Assembly: GCA_030998225.1 (NCBI GenBank)
Contig: JAPYXD010000728.1
Location: 1-64,000, forward strand
Reading direction: 5' to 3'
Source of the DNA: Diplolepis rosae
Taxonomy: Eukaryota > Arthropoda > Insecta > Hymenoptera > Diplolepididae
DNA length: 64,000 nt
The notes beneath the pieces are model-generated. The model had not been told where the DNA came from. It made no database searches and worked only from the letters and a program-made list of their open reading frames with translations. Shown here one piece after another: positions 47,601 to 57,468 of this stretch. Numbering within the stretch: position 1 is the first letter of the stretch; each line of letters begins with the position of its first letter. A program made the translations under genes and the position numbers.

Positions 47601-48535
47601 AGTATTGTAATCAAGATAATGAAAGAATATTGAAAACAATTTGCCAATTAATATGTAATAAATTTCAAAAAAAAAATTGTTAATTCTAATACATGGTTTA
47701 TTTATATACATTTAATATTTATATATATTCTTTTATATATTATAATACAAAATTTATAATATAAAATATTTTATATATATTATATTATAAAATTTATAAT
47801 AAATAATATAATACATAATATTATATACATATATATATATATATAAAATACATATATATTATATTATAAAAATTATAATATAAAATATTTTACATATACT
47901 CTTTTATGTATTATTTTATATATATAATTCATAATAGTTGGTACCTTTGCATTGGCTTTAAAAGTATTATGAATTAAATCAAGGGTCAATACAATCTACT
48001 ATTTTAATTTGATATATATATTTTTTAAAAATATATATCCGATTTTAGGAAAAGACTAGTAAAGAGCGAAGTAGAAGGAAAAGAGGTAAAAGGCTATTTT
48101 GTGTAATTCTGTCGACAAGCTAGGGTTGAATCGACGAGGACTACCTGACCCATCATGAATACAGCAGACTCACCAACACAAGTTTAGGCCTTACTCCTCA
48201 AACTTACTTCTTATCCGTGAGATTTTGTTGACTTTCGAAAGTGTCGATCCCCGTGGTTGGTTCCGAAACTTTACTTACCCCTGGCGTCTTTCCCCGCAAG
48301 GTTTAGACCATTCAATCGCAGTGATCCCAGAACGTGGGAGCTGGAGGTCCCCACCATAGATGCCTCGAGCTCATTGTGTCTCCCTCATTTAACCAACCTA
48401 TGGCAGTCGAGCGAGAAAGAAGCCATGAGCTGGTGGGGTCTAAGGTGGGGGCCACCAGCTCCCACGTTCTGGAATCACTGTTCAATCGCCCTGGATGTCT
48501 CCTCTATACCTATCTTCACTCAACGACACTACACT
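44648..48535. mobile_element. Large foldback element, ~1.9-kb arms
   Basis: Ends CGTTGAGTGAAGATAGGTAT and complement. The arms carry matched blocks such as GGAGACATCCAGGGCGATTG, ACTTTCGAAAGT, GTGAGTCTGCTGTATTCATG, GACTACCTGACCCATC (complement) and long AT runs. The outer symmetry is centred near 46,500 and the inner near 46,840, because about 770 bp at 45560-46330 occurs only in the left arm. That extra stretch is more GC-rich in part (45890-46080) and unrecognised. The right arm contains a hAT MITE. No transposase. Confidence 0.8.
48319..48480. mobile_element. hAT-type hairpin MITE, 8-bp duplication TTCAATCG
   Basis: A 162-bp foldback with ends CAGTGATCCCAGAACGTGGG and, inverted, CAGTGATTCCAGAACGTGGG. 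TTCAATCG stands on both sides (48311-48318 and 48481-48488). The uninterrupted left arm of the surrounding palindrome has a single CAATC copy at that place, confirming insertion. Same family as 8466-8625. Short frames through it are chance. Confidence 0.9.
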
Positions 48536-48614
48536 AGTCGGGATTTTGGCATACATCCATTTGCTCATGTACGTCATAAGCATAATCATTCATACTGGGG
48601 TTCTATTACATCTG

Positions 48615-48931
48615 AAGGTGAAATCCCATGACAGCAGAAAACGCAAAGCAGAAAAGGGACAGCCAGTTACAGAAGATCTTAAGATTTCTTTGTTCTTAAT
48701 GGTGCATTTATACCTCTGTCTGCCTGACCGGTGCGGGCAGAAAATACATAGGAGTAAAGGAGACAGACATTCTAAAATTGGACAAAAAGAAAACATCTGT
48801 CTTTTTTGCTCTTATGTATTTTCTGTCCGCACCGGTCGGGCAGACAGAGGTATAAATGCACCATAAAGGTGTTCTGCAACTGGCTGTTCGTTTTCTGCTT
48901 TGCATTTTCGGCTGTCATGGGATGGCACCTT
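48615..48931. mobile_element. AAGGTGAAATCCC hairpin MITE carrying another MITE
   Basis: Outer arms (GACAGCAGAAAACGCAAAGC, GGACAGCCAGTTACAGAAGA and complements) match the 150-bp MITE at 28003-28152. The apex is interrupted by the element at 48700-48863. Confidence 0.8.
48700..48863. mobile_element. Nested hairpin MITE, TAA duplication (PIF/Harbinger-like)
   Basis: A 164-bp near-perfect foldback with ends TGGTGCATTTATACCTCTGT and complement, including GACCGGTGCGGGCAGAAAAT. TAA at 48697-48699 and 48864-48866 is a 3-bp duplication of the type made by PIF/Harbinger (TWA). A Harbinger-type pseudogene lies about 100 bp to the right; the two need not be related. Confidence 0.7.
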
Positions 48932-48949
48932 GAAACTCTATTTAATGGC

Positions 48950-50110
48950 TGTACCAAAGAAAAAATTGAAGATATGTTAAATTCTCTTAAACAAGGGAAC
49001 ATCAAGAAATCTCAGCTCTGAGCAGAGGGGTATTTTCACTTCGATTATATCAAAGATGTTCATAACACGAAGGTGATCAAGAGGTTCAGTATATCTACAG
49101 AGCATTTCTTGCAACTTGAAAAAATGATTCCGATTTTAAATGAAACAAAAGGTTAAAGACCATATAAAGCATTAAGTATACTATTAGTAAAGTTAAGGAC
49201 GGGAAACACTGACCTAAAACTTAGTTAATTAATCGAATTACTGCGTTTCAGCCTAGAACGCTTGATGAAAGTAGCAAGAGATGTGCTGAATCGTGAGCTT
49301 GTTTCACAGTATTTAAAAATTAATCATGTTATTCGTGGTGTTATACACTTGTGGTGGTATACTTGAGGTTTTTGGGATATACATATATGGCAGACAGAAA
49401 TGATGCTTCCATTATGTATGAATTCTTTCAAGATAGCAAAAAAAAATATTTCTGAATCAGAAGATGTATTTTTATTGGACCATGACTTTGGAGATATCAT
49501 ACAGAATCTTTAAGATCTGAGTTTTAAATCCCAAAGACCTCACTTTATTCCGTGCGGGCAACAACAGCTAGACACTTTACAAGCTAACAAATAACGTCTT
49601 GTTACAAAGTGTCGATTTATTGTGGAAGACAGCAGAGGCAAAATCAAGCAGTGCTTCAAGTCTGGCTAAAGAAATCTATTCCACATTTGGCAAATGATTT
49701 TCGTACGACCGCTACATTAGTGCATGTCTTCTATCGAAGAATAGAGTCAGATGAGAGAAAAAGTGAGGCTATTGCGAGACTGATTCTATCGGAAATAAAG
49801 AAGGGAAATAGTATGTTTGAGATGGTATTCACGCAGGGGTGAAATAAGCGAAGTGCTAGTTTCGAAGGCTTTGTAGCAGACTCCTCACCTGACTTTTTAA
49901 GACCTTCTGTTGAAAATCTCAGGATAATCGTTTTAGCAATATACCGGTTTAATTGGGCTCCCTCTTATCACGCAAAGCACATAAAACACACATATCTTCT
50001 GCAAGTATCATCATTTCGAATCGAATCTGAAGATCCTTTATTGCTATACGTTAAAAATCGAAACACCAAGCAAGTACTAAGTACTTCGTTTACAGTCTTG
50101 TGGATAAATC
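48950..50110 (+). pseudogene. PIF/Harbinger transposase remnant (DDE_Tnp_4 type)
   Basis: Read through stops, 49475-49660 gives LDHDFGDIIQNL, DLSFKSQRPHFIPCGQQQLD, TLQANK and RLVTKCRFIVEDSRGKIKQC, which follow the order of insect PIF-type proteins (DRGFxD, PxFxxxGQxQ, LEAN, VTKxRxxVExxNGxxKQ), including the second aspartate and the final glutamate. After a shift, IPHLANDFRTTATLVHVFYR continues the C-terminal helix. At 49925 onward, LRIIVLAIYRFNWAPSYHAK resembles the region after the nuclease in related proteins. Upstream pieces (LRTGNTDLKLS; FSISTEHFLQLEKM) fit the N-terminal part. At least five stops and several shifts make it dead. Terminal repeats were not found. Confidence 0.75.
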
Positions 50111-50497
50111 TACAAATAGTGTTGACTTAAGGTAGTACTGTCATAAATGGAAATACCGTTCATCTTCTTCTTCTTGTGAAATACCGTTCAGATATTGTTA
50201 AAATTGAAATCACTGGTGAACATTAAGCCAGAAATGACTCAGTTTAATTTTTGAGGACCTAGCGTGCACTGGTGGGGAGTAATTGAGACTTCGGATTTCA
50301 TAACCGACGGAGCGCGTGGCCTAATAGGCAAAAGAGGGGATACAGCAATGCGCGAGCTTTTTTTTTTATTTAAATAAAAAATTCGGAAAAATGATCAAAA
50401 AAATGTGACAGTACATGTTAAATGTCATTACACATATTTTTTCTCCCATAAATTTTTGTGTCAGAACTCTAGTCGTAGTAGTATAGTAGTTACATAT
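50111..50497. other. Unassigned sequence
   Basis: Contains a GTGGCCTAATAGG word and a T10 run near 50360. Not enough for a tRNA or SINE call. Confidence 0.3.
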
Positions 50498-51669
50498 TGA
50501 AAATTAGCTCAAACTTTTTCGAATTTTTTAGGACTAATACATTTTGTAGGATAAATACCCGAAATGTTCGAGAAAATGGAAGACAAGCAACCTATTTTTA
50601 AAAACATTTCATTTGACAGATCAAAATTATCTAAATCAAATATAATAGAATTATGATGCTGATAATGTTATTTAATTGTAATTCGAATATCAATACTTTT
50701 TCGCAGACTCAATAATAATTTATACCAAGTGTACCTTGTTTTTGGCTTTCTTCCCGATATTCTGGCTCCACTTTTCGGGATTCTTTGATCTTTTTCATCC
50801 CACTTGAGGATTTGTTTCTTAGGACATTTTCACGGCCACAGTAATAAATTTTTTAAATTTTTTAACTTATTTAATGTAATAAGTTACCGTTGTTAGCGAT
50901 TAATTACATGTTCCCTCTTCGAAGGTAAATCATGAATTGACTTAAAAAGAATAAAAACAAAGAAAAGCTTTAGATTATTTTTCCAGAAATTTTATTTCGA
51001 GTCGGCGTAAGCACACAGAGAAAATTCCTTTGTGAAAATTTAATAAAAAATTACACTATTTTGGATTTAGAGAGTACTAAAATAAACTGTAACTTTATTT
51101 TCTATGTTTTTAATTGATTTTGATTATTAAATATAATAACGTGGATTATCAGTATGTTGAAAATTCAACACGTTTCTGAAATTAAAAAATGTTCATGTGT
51201 GCCCAAGGCGCAGATTACTTTCATTCGTTCCTACGTAAATAGATATACATAGCTGGTGGAATAAATCTTGCGATTCACGGTTTACTCAACTCTCGATTGA
51301 AGCGTAGAGTAGAATGAAGGGAAAGCCCTACTATTTTTATGATTTAATAAAATACTGGTTTTTTATAATTATACTACGAGTAATAATATATATATTTAGA
51401 AACTTTTAATGCATGCTTTCAAACTTCACCCTACACTTCTGAATTTTACTCAACTTTGATTCATTTTTGAAAATTTAATATATCACAAATAATTACAGTG
51501 ATACTAAATAACTTCTAACTTATCCTTATGTCCCAAATTTGATCGGAAGTTGAGTGAAATTACTTCAACTATTTTTCTCCGTGTTTTCACGAACATTTCG
51601 GGTATTTATCTTACAAAATGTATTGGTCCTAAAAAGTTCGACAAATTTTGAGCTAATGTTCAATACTGA
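50498..51669. mobile_element. Inverted-repeat pair flanking the right-half CAC/TA fragment
   Basis: Arms 50498-50577 and 51588-51669 are inverted copies (TTAGCTCAAA..., AGGACTAATACATTTTGTAG, GATAAATACCCGAAATGTTCG). Between them lie ~470 bp of unrecognised sequence and the fragment at 51052-51583. Probably an element of its own, with no identified duplication. Confidence 0.5.
51052..51583. mobile_element. Right half of the CACGGAGAAAAATAGTTG element
   Basis: Matches 26650-27179 to the terminus CTCCGTG. No TA follows it and no left half adjoins. Confidence 0.7.
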
Positions 51670-52305
51670 AACATTTCGACCTTTAAGATCTTTAATTTAT
51701 CAATTTTCAAATATTTATAAATCTATTCTTGCCCGACTTGGTCAAAAGTTTCGCTTTTAAATTCTGATTTTAAATTTCAAATCATCAATTTTTAATTACC
51801 TTAATTTACTGAGTTATTAAACAACAATTTTGCCCTATTTTGAGACAAAATTACTTCCGAAATTTCTGAGTGGGTCACACGAAGGGTCACACGAATTCTT
51901 TATTTAATGAGTAAGAACGGCAAAGAAACTCACGATTTTCAGTTTTTCGGAATGAGAAAGAGTAATACGGAGGAATCGTCGAAATATTGCCCGTGTTTTA
52001 TAGACTTCGTATCTAGAATTCATAAATAAAATTTCGATTAATATTTGCTGCGTTATTTCGCACAGTTATGTCTTCAAAACACGTTTTAATTTTGGGAATT
52101 CCCTACTCCTGAAAATAAAACTTGGTCGACTGGCAGGCTCTTTTCAACATGAATTTTCCCTTGTTCATTACGATTCCGTTCTCCACCCTTGAAGCATTCA
52201 AACACTAATAAGAACCAATTCAGTCTTTCGCTTGCTCAAATTAAGGAAATCTTCCAAATTTATAGCATCAGAGGTTTTGTGGTGACTAAAAGCACTTGGG
52301 CTTAC
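51670..52305. other. Unassigned sequence left of the composite element
   Basis: No recognised element or gene. The last bases (GCTTAC) recur at 60535, on the other side of the composite element, so this is its left target flank. Confidence 0.35.
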
Positions 52306-53153
52306 CAGGGTTGCCACAAGTCAGGGAAGTCAGGGAAAAGTCAGGGAAAAGTCAGGGAAATCGTAGTGGTCTGGAAAAGTCAGGGAATTTAAGGTTTAGT
52401 CAGGGAATCGCTGTGGCCAGATCGTGCGTTACTGCGTTTCACTGTGCCGCGGTCAGTTTTTCCAACTCTTCTTCCTTCTTGCTCGGTTAACTCGCCGCAG
52501 CAGACACAGGCTAGCAAAAGCGTTCTCAGATCGTGGAACTGACTGAAATATGTAACATTTTTTATGAAATGTCGTTTTCGAATCCCAAATGCGAATAAAA
52601 GGTGTCATTGTTTAAAAAAAAATCATGCCTAAATTTGGATACGAAATTACATCATGAGATTTCTCTGCTATAAAGTAAAGTTGAAGACTGTTTCGTTTGA
52701 ATAAAATGCTTCGAAACAAATTTTGTTTAAATAATAGTTTTGTCGATAAATATTACGGAAATACCTGTTAAAATCAACATTTTGAAGATATTTGCTTATT
52801 TTATTAATTTTACTGGCATTTTGGTAATGATTATCAGCAAATGTATTATACTTTCCAAAAAGCGGTGAATTGTATCAAAATATCTACTAAATTTGCAAAA
52901 ATTTTGTGCTATAACTATTTAAAATTGTTGACTCAGTAAAATTATGTATGTTTTTCCTGACTCCACGCAAAAAAAGCGCAAAAGACACGCCAATTCATTA
53001 TTTATGGAATATTTAATTTAAATTTAAATTATTTAATAATAACTTAAATTATTTAATTTCATATATTTTGAAAAATTGAAGATATATGTTGATGTTGGTA
53101 ATTGGCTTTAGGGTCCAAGGTTGATAAAAACTCAGAGTTTTACATAATCAGAC

Positions 53154-53182
53154 GTTTCGGCTCTGATCGGAGCCCTCATCAG
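53154..53182 (-). ncRNA. Hammerhead ribozyme core (left arm)
   Basis: Minus strand: CUGAUGAG, stem II GGCUC/GAGCC with loop CGAUCA, CGAAAC, GUC; stem I from AAUCA and UGAUU. Exact mirror of 57360-57388. Confidence 0.85.
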
Positions 53183-53472
53183 TGATTTATTCAAATCTAA
53201 AAATACAGAAAAAGGGTTTTTGCTAACATAGGATATTTTGCATACAAAATTTTTTGTAAAAATTTAACAAGTAATTATAATTATGTTTTTACATGTAGGT
53301 AAATAAATTTTGATATTACTTTGAGGTAAATATTTCATTCACATAACCTAACAAACTAGATACCAGAAAGCATTTTTTGGAAGGTTGGAATTAAGTGTCT
53401 AAATATAAAAAATATTTTTAATTGACATTCGTGCATGGAATTGTAGATTGAAATTTTTGTGGTGTAGTTTTT

Positions 53473-53577
53473 AATATACATACATACACAACCACACACA
53501 CACAGACACACACACATACATATATATATACATATACACACATACACACACACACACACATATATATACATATACAT

Positions 53578-53638
<61 letters not shown>

Positions 53639-53860
53639 CATATGCATGTATACATGCATGCATGCGTGCATGCATGTGCACATATACACATATATATATA
53701 TACATATATATATATATAATCACGCATGCAATATATACACATATATATGTGCAATACACAATGTACATATACTATACAATATGCATACGTACATACACAC
53801 ATACATACATACATATGACATGCACATAACATTATATATACCACACATATAAAATATTTT
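53473..53860. repeat. (CA)n / (TA)n microsatellite block, left arm
   Basis: CACA, TATA and CATACATA runs with a pure (TA)n near 53587-53632. The long frames through it (Tyr/Ile/Cys/Val) are meaningless. Confidence 0.9.
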
Positions 53861-55106
53861 CAAATTCTTTAAATATTATTTCTTTTGGTATGAAGTGCAA
53901 TCTGTAAATTTTATTTAATTCAACATTTTTTTCTTTGGCATATTTTCCTTAGAAATTTGTCCGCTGTGATACTTTTTTAGCAAGAAGAACTGAAAAATTG
54001 ATAGTTTTTTTGCAATGACTTAGAACATAAAGAGTCCGTAGAGTTATAAAAAGGCTTTTTCCCAATCGTGGGTATAGACAATGAGGCTGCTTATTCGGAA
54101 TGTACACAAAAAGGCCATAAATTTTCATATAATATTGCACATAAAGTTTTCTTTGGTTTGAGTCTAGATCTAAAATTACCTATGTAAATATTTCTTATGT
54201 GTAAAGCAATGAGAATAGCACTGTGTAAAATCCAGTTTTTTGGAAGTAAATTGCCGATTTTTTGGTTTGACAAGTAGATGTAAGAAAAAATATTGTAAAA
54301 AATTATAAGTTGTGTAAAGAAATTTAGATGCGATTGTACATAGAAAGAAAAAAAAATTTGTTTACATAAATAAAGGTATGAAAAGACGTAGAGAGCCGCG
54401 AAAAAAATTCTAGGAGTAATTTTATCGAAATCTAATAGTAATGTCTTAGTGTTTAATGTGTAGTACTTTCAAATGTGTAGGTATGGTATTTTTTATTATT
54501 AAATTTGTGCACAATTCTATCCAAATTTTTAAATCCTATCACAGACTATATATAGAGTAAAAAAGGAGGACTAACCTTGATTAAAATTACGACTTTTTGT
54601 ATAAATGTTATTATCCAGTTTTTCTTTTTCCGTTTTTTGGGAAGACACATAACTTAGACTGCACACACCTCTCCCCTGGGAGATTGACTCGTAAACTGAG
54701 TTATGTTTTGGTTTTTAGGCATGCATATTGAGATGAGAGTGGAGGGTAAGATTTTTTTTTCCCCTTTAGGGATTTTTTTGGAGAAAGAAAAGGATGTGCT
54801 GGAGGTGGCTGGACTGTTAGGACAATGAGAAGACCATAAATTGTAACCGGAGACATAAAGGTTTCGTCGGCATATTTTGAGTGTTTCCAGAAAGTATGTG
54901 TATTTATGTATTTCAGGACTTTCAGGATTTTTTAATATTATGAATTTTGAATGGAGTTAGGCTTGGTTGTTTAAGAGAGGGAGATAAAAAACTGATAAAT
55001 TTTCTGTATCAGTCCTTTGATTTACAGAATGTGAAGTACTGGCTATGTGGGTCATTTCTAGAATCATGCGTTTTTTGTAGTTATCTGATCTGTCTATTAT
55101 TGTGAC

Positions 55107-55571
55107 TTCATCAAAAAAGGACTCACTGAAAAAATTTCGGGTATCTTAAAACCATTTAATATAAAAATAGCTCCCCGTAATATTAACGACCTATCACACC
55201 TTTTCAAATCAGCCAAGGACCCAATCCCGTTGCTTGATGCCGCTGATGTCGTCTACAATATACCTTGCTCAGATTGTAAAGCTACTTATATAGGCACGAC
55301 CAAACGCCCCTTAAAAACCAGAATCCATGAGCATAAAAAAGATGTCTTTAACCCTCCAGAAAAATGGACTGCCCTAACGAAACACGCATGGCACCAAGAT
55401 CACAAATTTAATTTTGATGAAGTCACAATAATAGACAGATCAGATAACTACAAAAAACGCATGATTCTAGAAATGACCCACATAGCCAGTACTTCACATT
55501 CTGTAAATCAAAGGACTGATACAGAAAATTTATCAGTTTTTTATCTCCCTCTCTTAAACAACCAAGCCTAA
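55107..55571 (+). pseudogene. PLE GIY-YIG endonuclease domain, C-terminal piece
   Basis: A 154-residue frame without internal stop. It opens with FIKKGLTEKISGILKPFNIK, the linker that precedes the endonuclease in PLE proteins. The GIY-YIG domain follows: VVYNIPCSDC (first tyrosine and a C-x2-C zinc pair), YIGTTKRPLKTRIHEHKKD (second motif, arginine and histidine) and KHAWHQDHKFNFDE (H...H). The domain nicks DNA during PLE insertion. The reverse transcriptase that should precede it is replaced by the inverted arm; residues after about 55412 lie in the right arm. There is no start codon, so the frame is a fragment, though the domain itself looks undamaged. Confidence 0.85.
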
Positions 55572-56689
55572 CTCCATTCAAAATTCATAATATTAAAAAA
55601 TCCTGAAAGTCCTGAAATACATAAATACACATACTTTCTGGAAACACTCAAAATATGCCGACGAAACCTTTATGTCTCCGGTTACAATTTATGGTCTTCT
55701 CATTGTCCTAACAGTCCAGCCACCTCCAGCACATCCTTTTCTTTCTCCAAAAAATCCCTAAAGGGGAAAAAAAAATCTTACCCTCCACTCTCATCTCAAT
55801 ATGCATGCCTAAAAACCAAAACATAACTCAGTTTACGAGTCAATCTCCCAGGGGAGAGGTGTGTGCAGTCTAAGTTATGTGTCTTCCCAAAAAACGGAAA
55901 AAGAAAAAACTGGATAATAACATTTATACAAAAAGTCGTAATTTTAATCAAGGTTAGTCCTCCTTTTTTACTCTATATATAGTCTGTGATAGGATTTAAA
56001 AATTTGGATAGAATTGTGCACAAATTTAATAATAAAAAATACCATACCTACACATTTGAAAGTACTACACATTAAACACTAAGACATTACTATTAGATTT
56101 CGATAAAATTACTCCTAGAATTTTTTTCGCGGCTCTCTACGTCTTTTCATACCTTTATTTATGTAAACAAATTTTTTTTTCTTTCTATGTACAATCGCAT
56201 CTAAATTTCTTTACACAACTTATAATTTTTTACAATATTTTTTCTTACATCTACTTGTCAAACCAAAAAATCGGCAATTTACTTCCAAAAACTGGATTTT
56301 ACACAGTGCTATTCTCATTGCTTTACACATAAGAAATATTTACATAGGTAATTTTAGATCTAGACTCAAACCAAAGAAAACTTTATGTGCAATATTATAT
56401 GAAAATTTATGGCCTTTTTGTGTACATTCCGAATAAGCAGCCTCATTGTCTATACCCACGATTGGGAAAAAGCCTTTTTTATAACTCTACGGACTCTTTA
56501 TGTTCTAAGTCATTGCAAAAAAACTATCAATTTTTCAGTTCTTCTTGCTAAAAAAGTATCACAGCGGATAAATTTCTAAGGAAAATATGCCAAAGAAAAA
56601 AATGTTGAATTAAATAAAATTTACAGATTGCACTTCATACCAAAAGAAATAATATTTAAAGAATTTGAAAATATTTTATATGTGTGGTA

Positions 56690-56891
56690 TATATAATGTT
56701 ATGTGCATGTCATATGTATATGTGTGTATGTGTGTGTGTACGTATGCATATTGTATAGTATATGTACATTGTGTATTGCACATATATATGTGTATATATT
56801 GCATGCGTGATTATATATATATATATGTATATATATATATGTGTATATGTGCACATGCATGCACGCATGCATGCATGTATACATGCATATG

Positions 56892-56962
<71 letters not shown>

Positions 56963-57065
56963 ATGTGTGTATATGTGTGTATGTGTGTGTGTGTGTGTAT
57001 GTATGTGTATATGTGTGTATATATATGTATGTGTGTGTGTGTGTGTGTGGTTGTGTATGTATGTA
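56690..57065. repeat. (GT)n / (TA)n microsatellite block, right arm
   Basis: Inverted counterpart of 53473-53860. The pure (TA)n run (about 56897-56956) is longer here, the main length difference between the arms. Confidence 0.9.
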
Positions 57066-57359
57066 TATTAAAAACTACACCACAAAAATTTCAATCTACA
57101 ATTCCATGCACGAATGTCAATTAAAAATATTTTTTATATTTAGACACTTAATTCCAACCTTCCAAAAAATGCTTTCTGGTATCTAGTTTGTTAGGTTATG
57201 TGAATGAAATATTTACCTCAAAGTAATATCAAAATTTATTTACCTACATGTAAAAACATAATTATAATTACTTGTTAAATTTTTACAAAAAATTTTGTAT
57301 GCAAAATATCCTATGTTAGCAAAAACCCTTTTTCTGTATTTTTAGATTTGAATAAATCA

Positions 57360-57388
57360 CTGATGAGGGCTCCGATCAGAGCCGAAAC
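57360..57388 (+). ncRNA. Hammerhead ribozyme core (right arm, PLE 3' end)
   Basis: CUGAUGAG, stem II GGCUC/GAGCC, CGAAAC, then GUC and UGAUU, which pairs with AAUCA just upstream (57355-57359) as stem I. All conserved core positions are present. Confidence 0.85.
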
Positions 57389-57468
57389 GTCTGATTATGT
57401 AAAACTCTGAGTTTTTATCAACCTTGGACCCTAAAGCCAATTACCAACATCAACATATATCTTCAATT

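Larger units (their letters stand above)
53074..57468 (+). mobile_element. Palindromic Penelope-like element, ~2-kb arms
   Basis: Arms 53074-55116 and 55412-57468 are near-perfect inverted copies, differing mainly in microsatellite length. A ~295-bp single-copy middle holds the start of a PLE endonuclease frame. Each arm ends with GGTAATTGGCTTTAGGGTCC (or complement) and a hammerhead core. The right arm is the natural 3' end of a plus-strand PLE: the coding end, a long 3' region with (AT)n and (GT)n runs, then the ribozyme. The left arm is an inverted duplicate, joined where the reverse-transcriptase domain should lie. The RT is absent. Confidence 0.85.

Noticed and set aside
50310..50370. 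tRNA-like or SINE-like word (GTGGCCTAATAGG, then a T10 run)
   Set aside because: An A-box-like match alone; no B box and no cloverleaf.
53356..57186. Frames up to 173 residues rich in Tyr, Ile, Cys and Val
   Set aside because: Translated microsatellite in the PLE arms; the same DNA is read in several frames on both arms.
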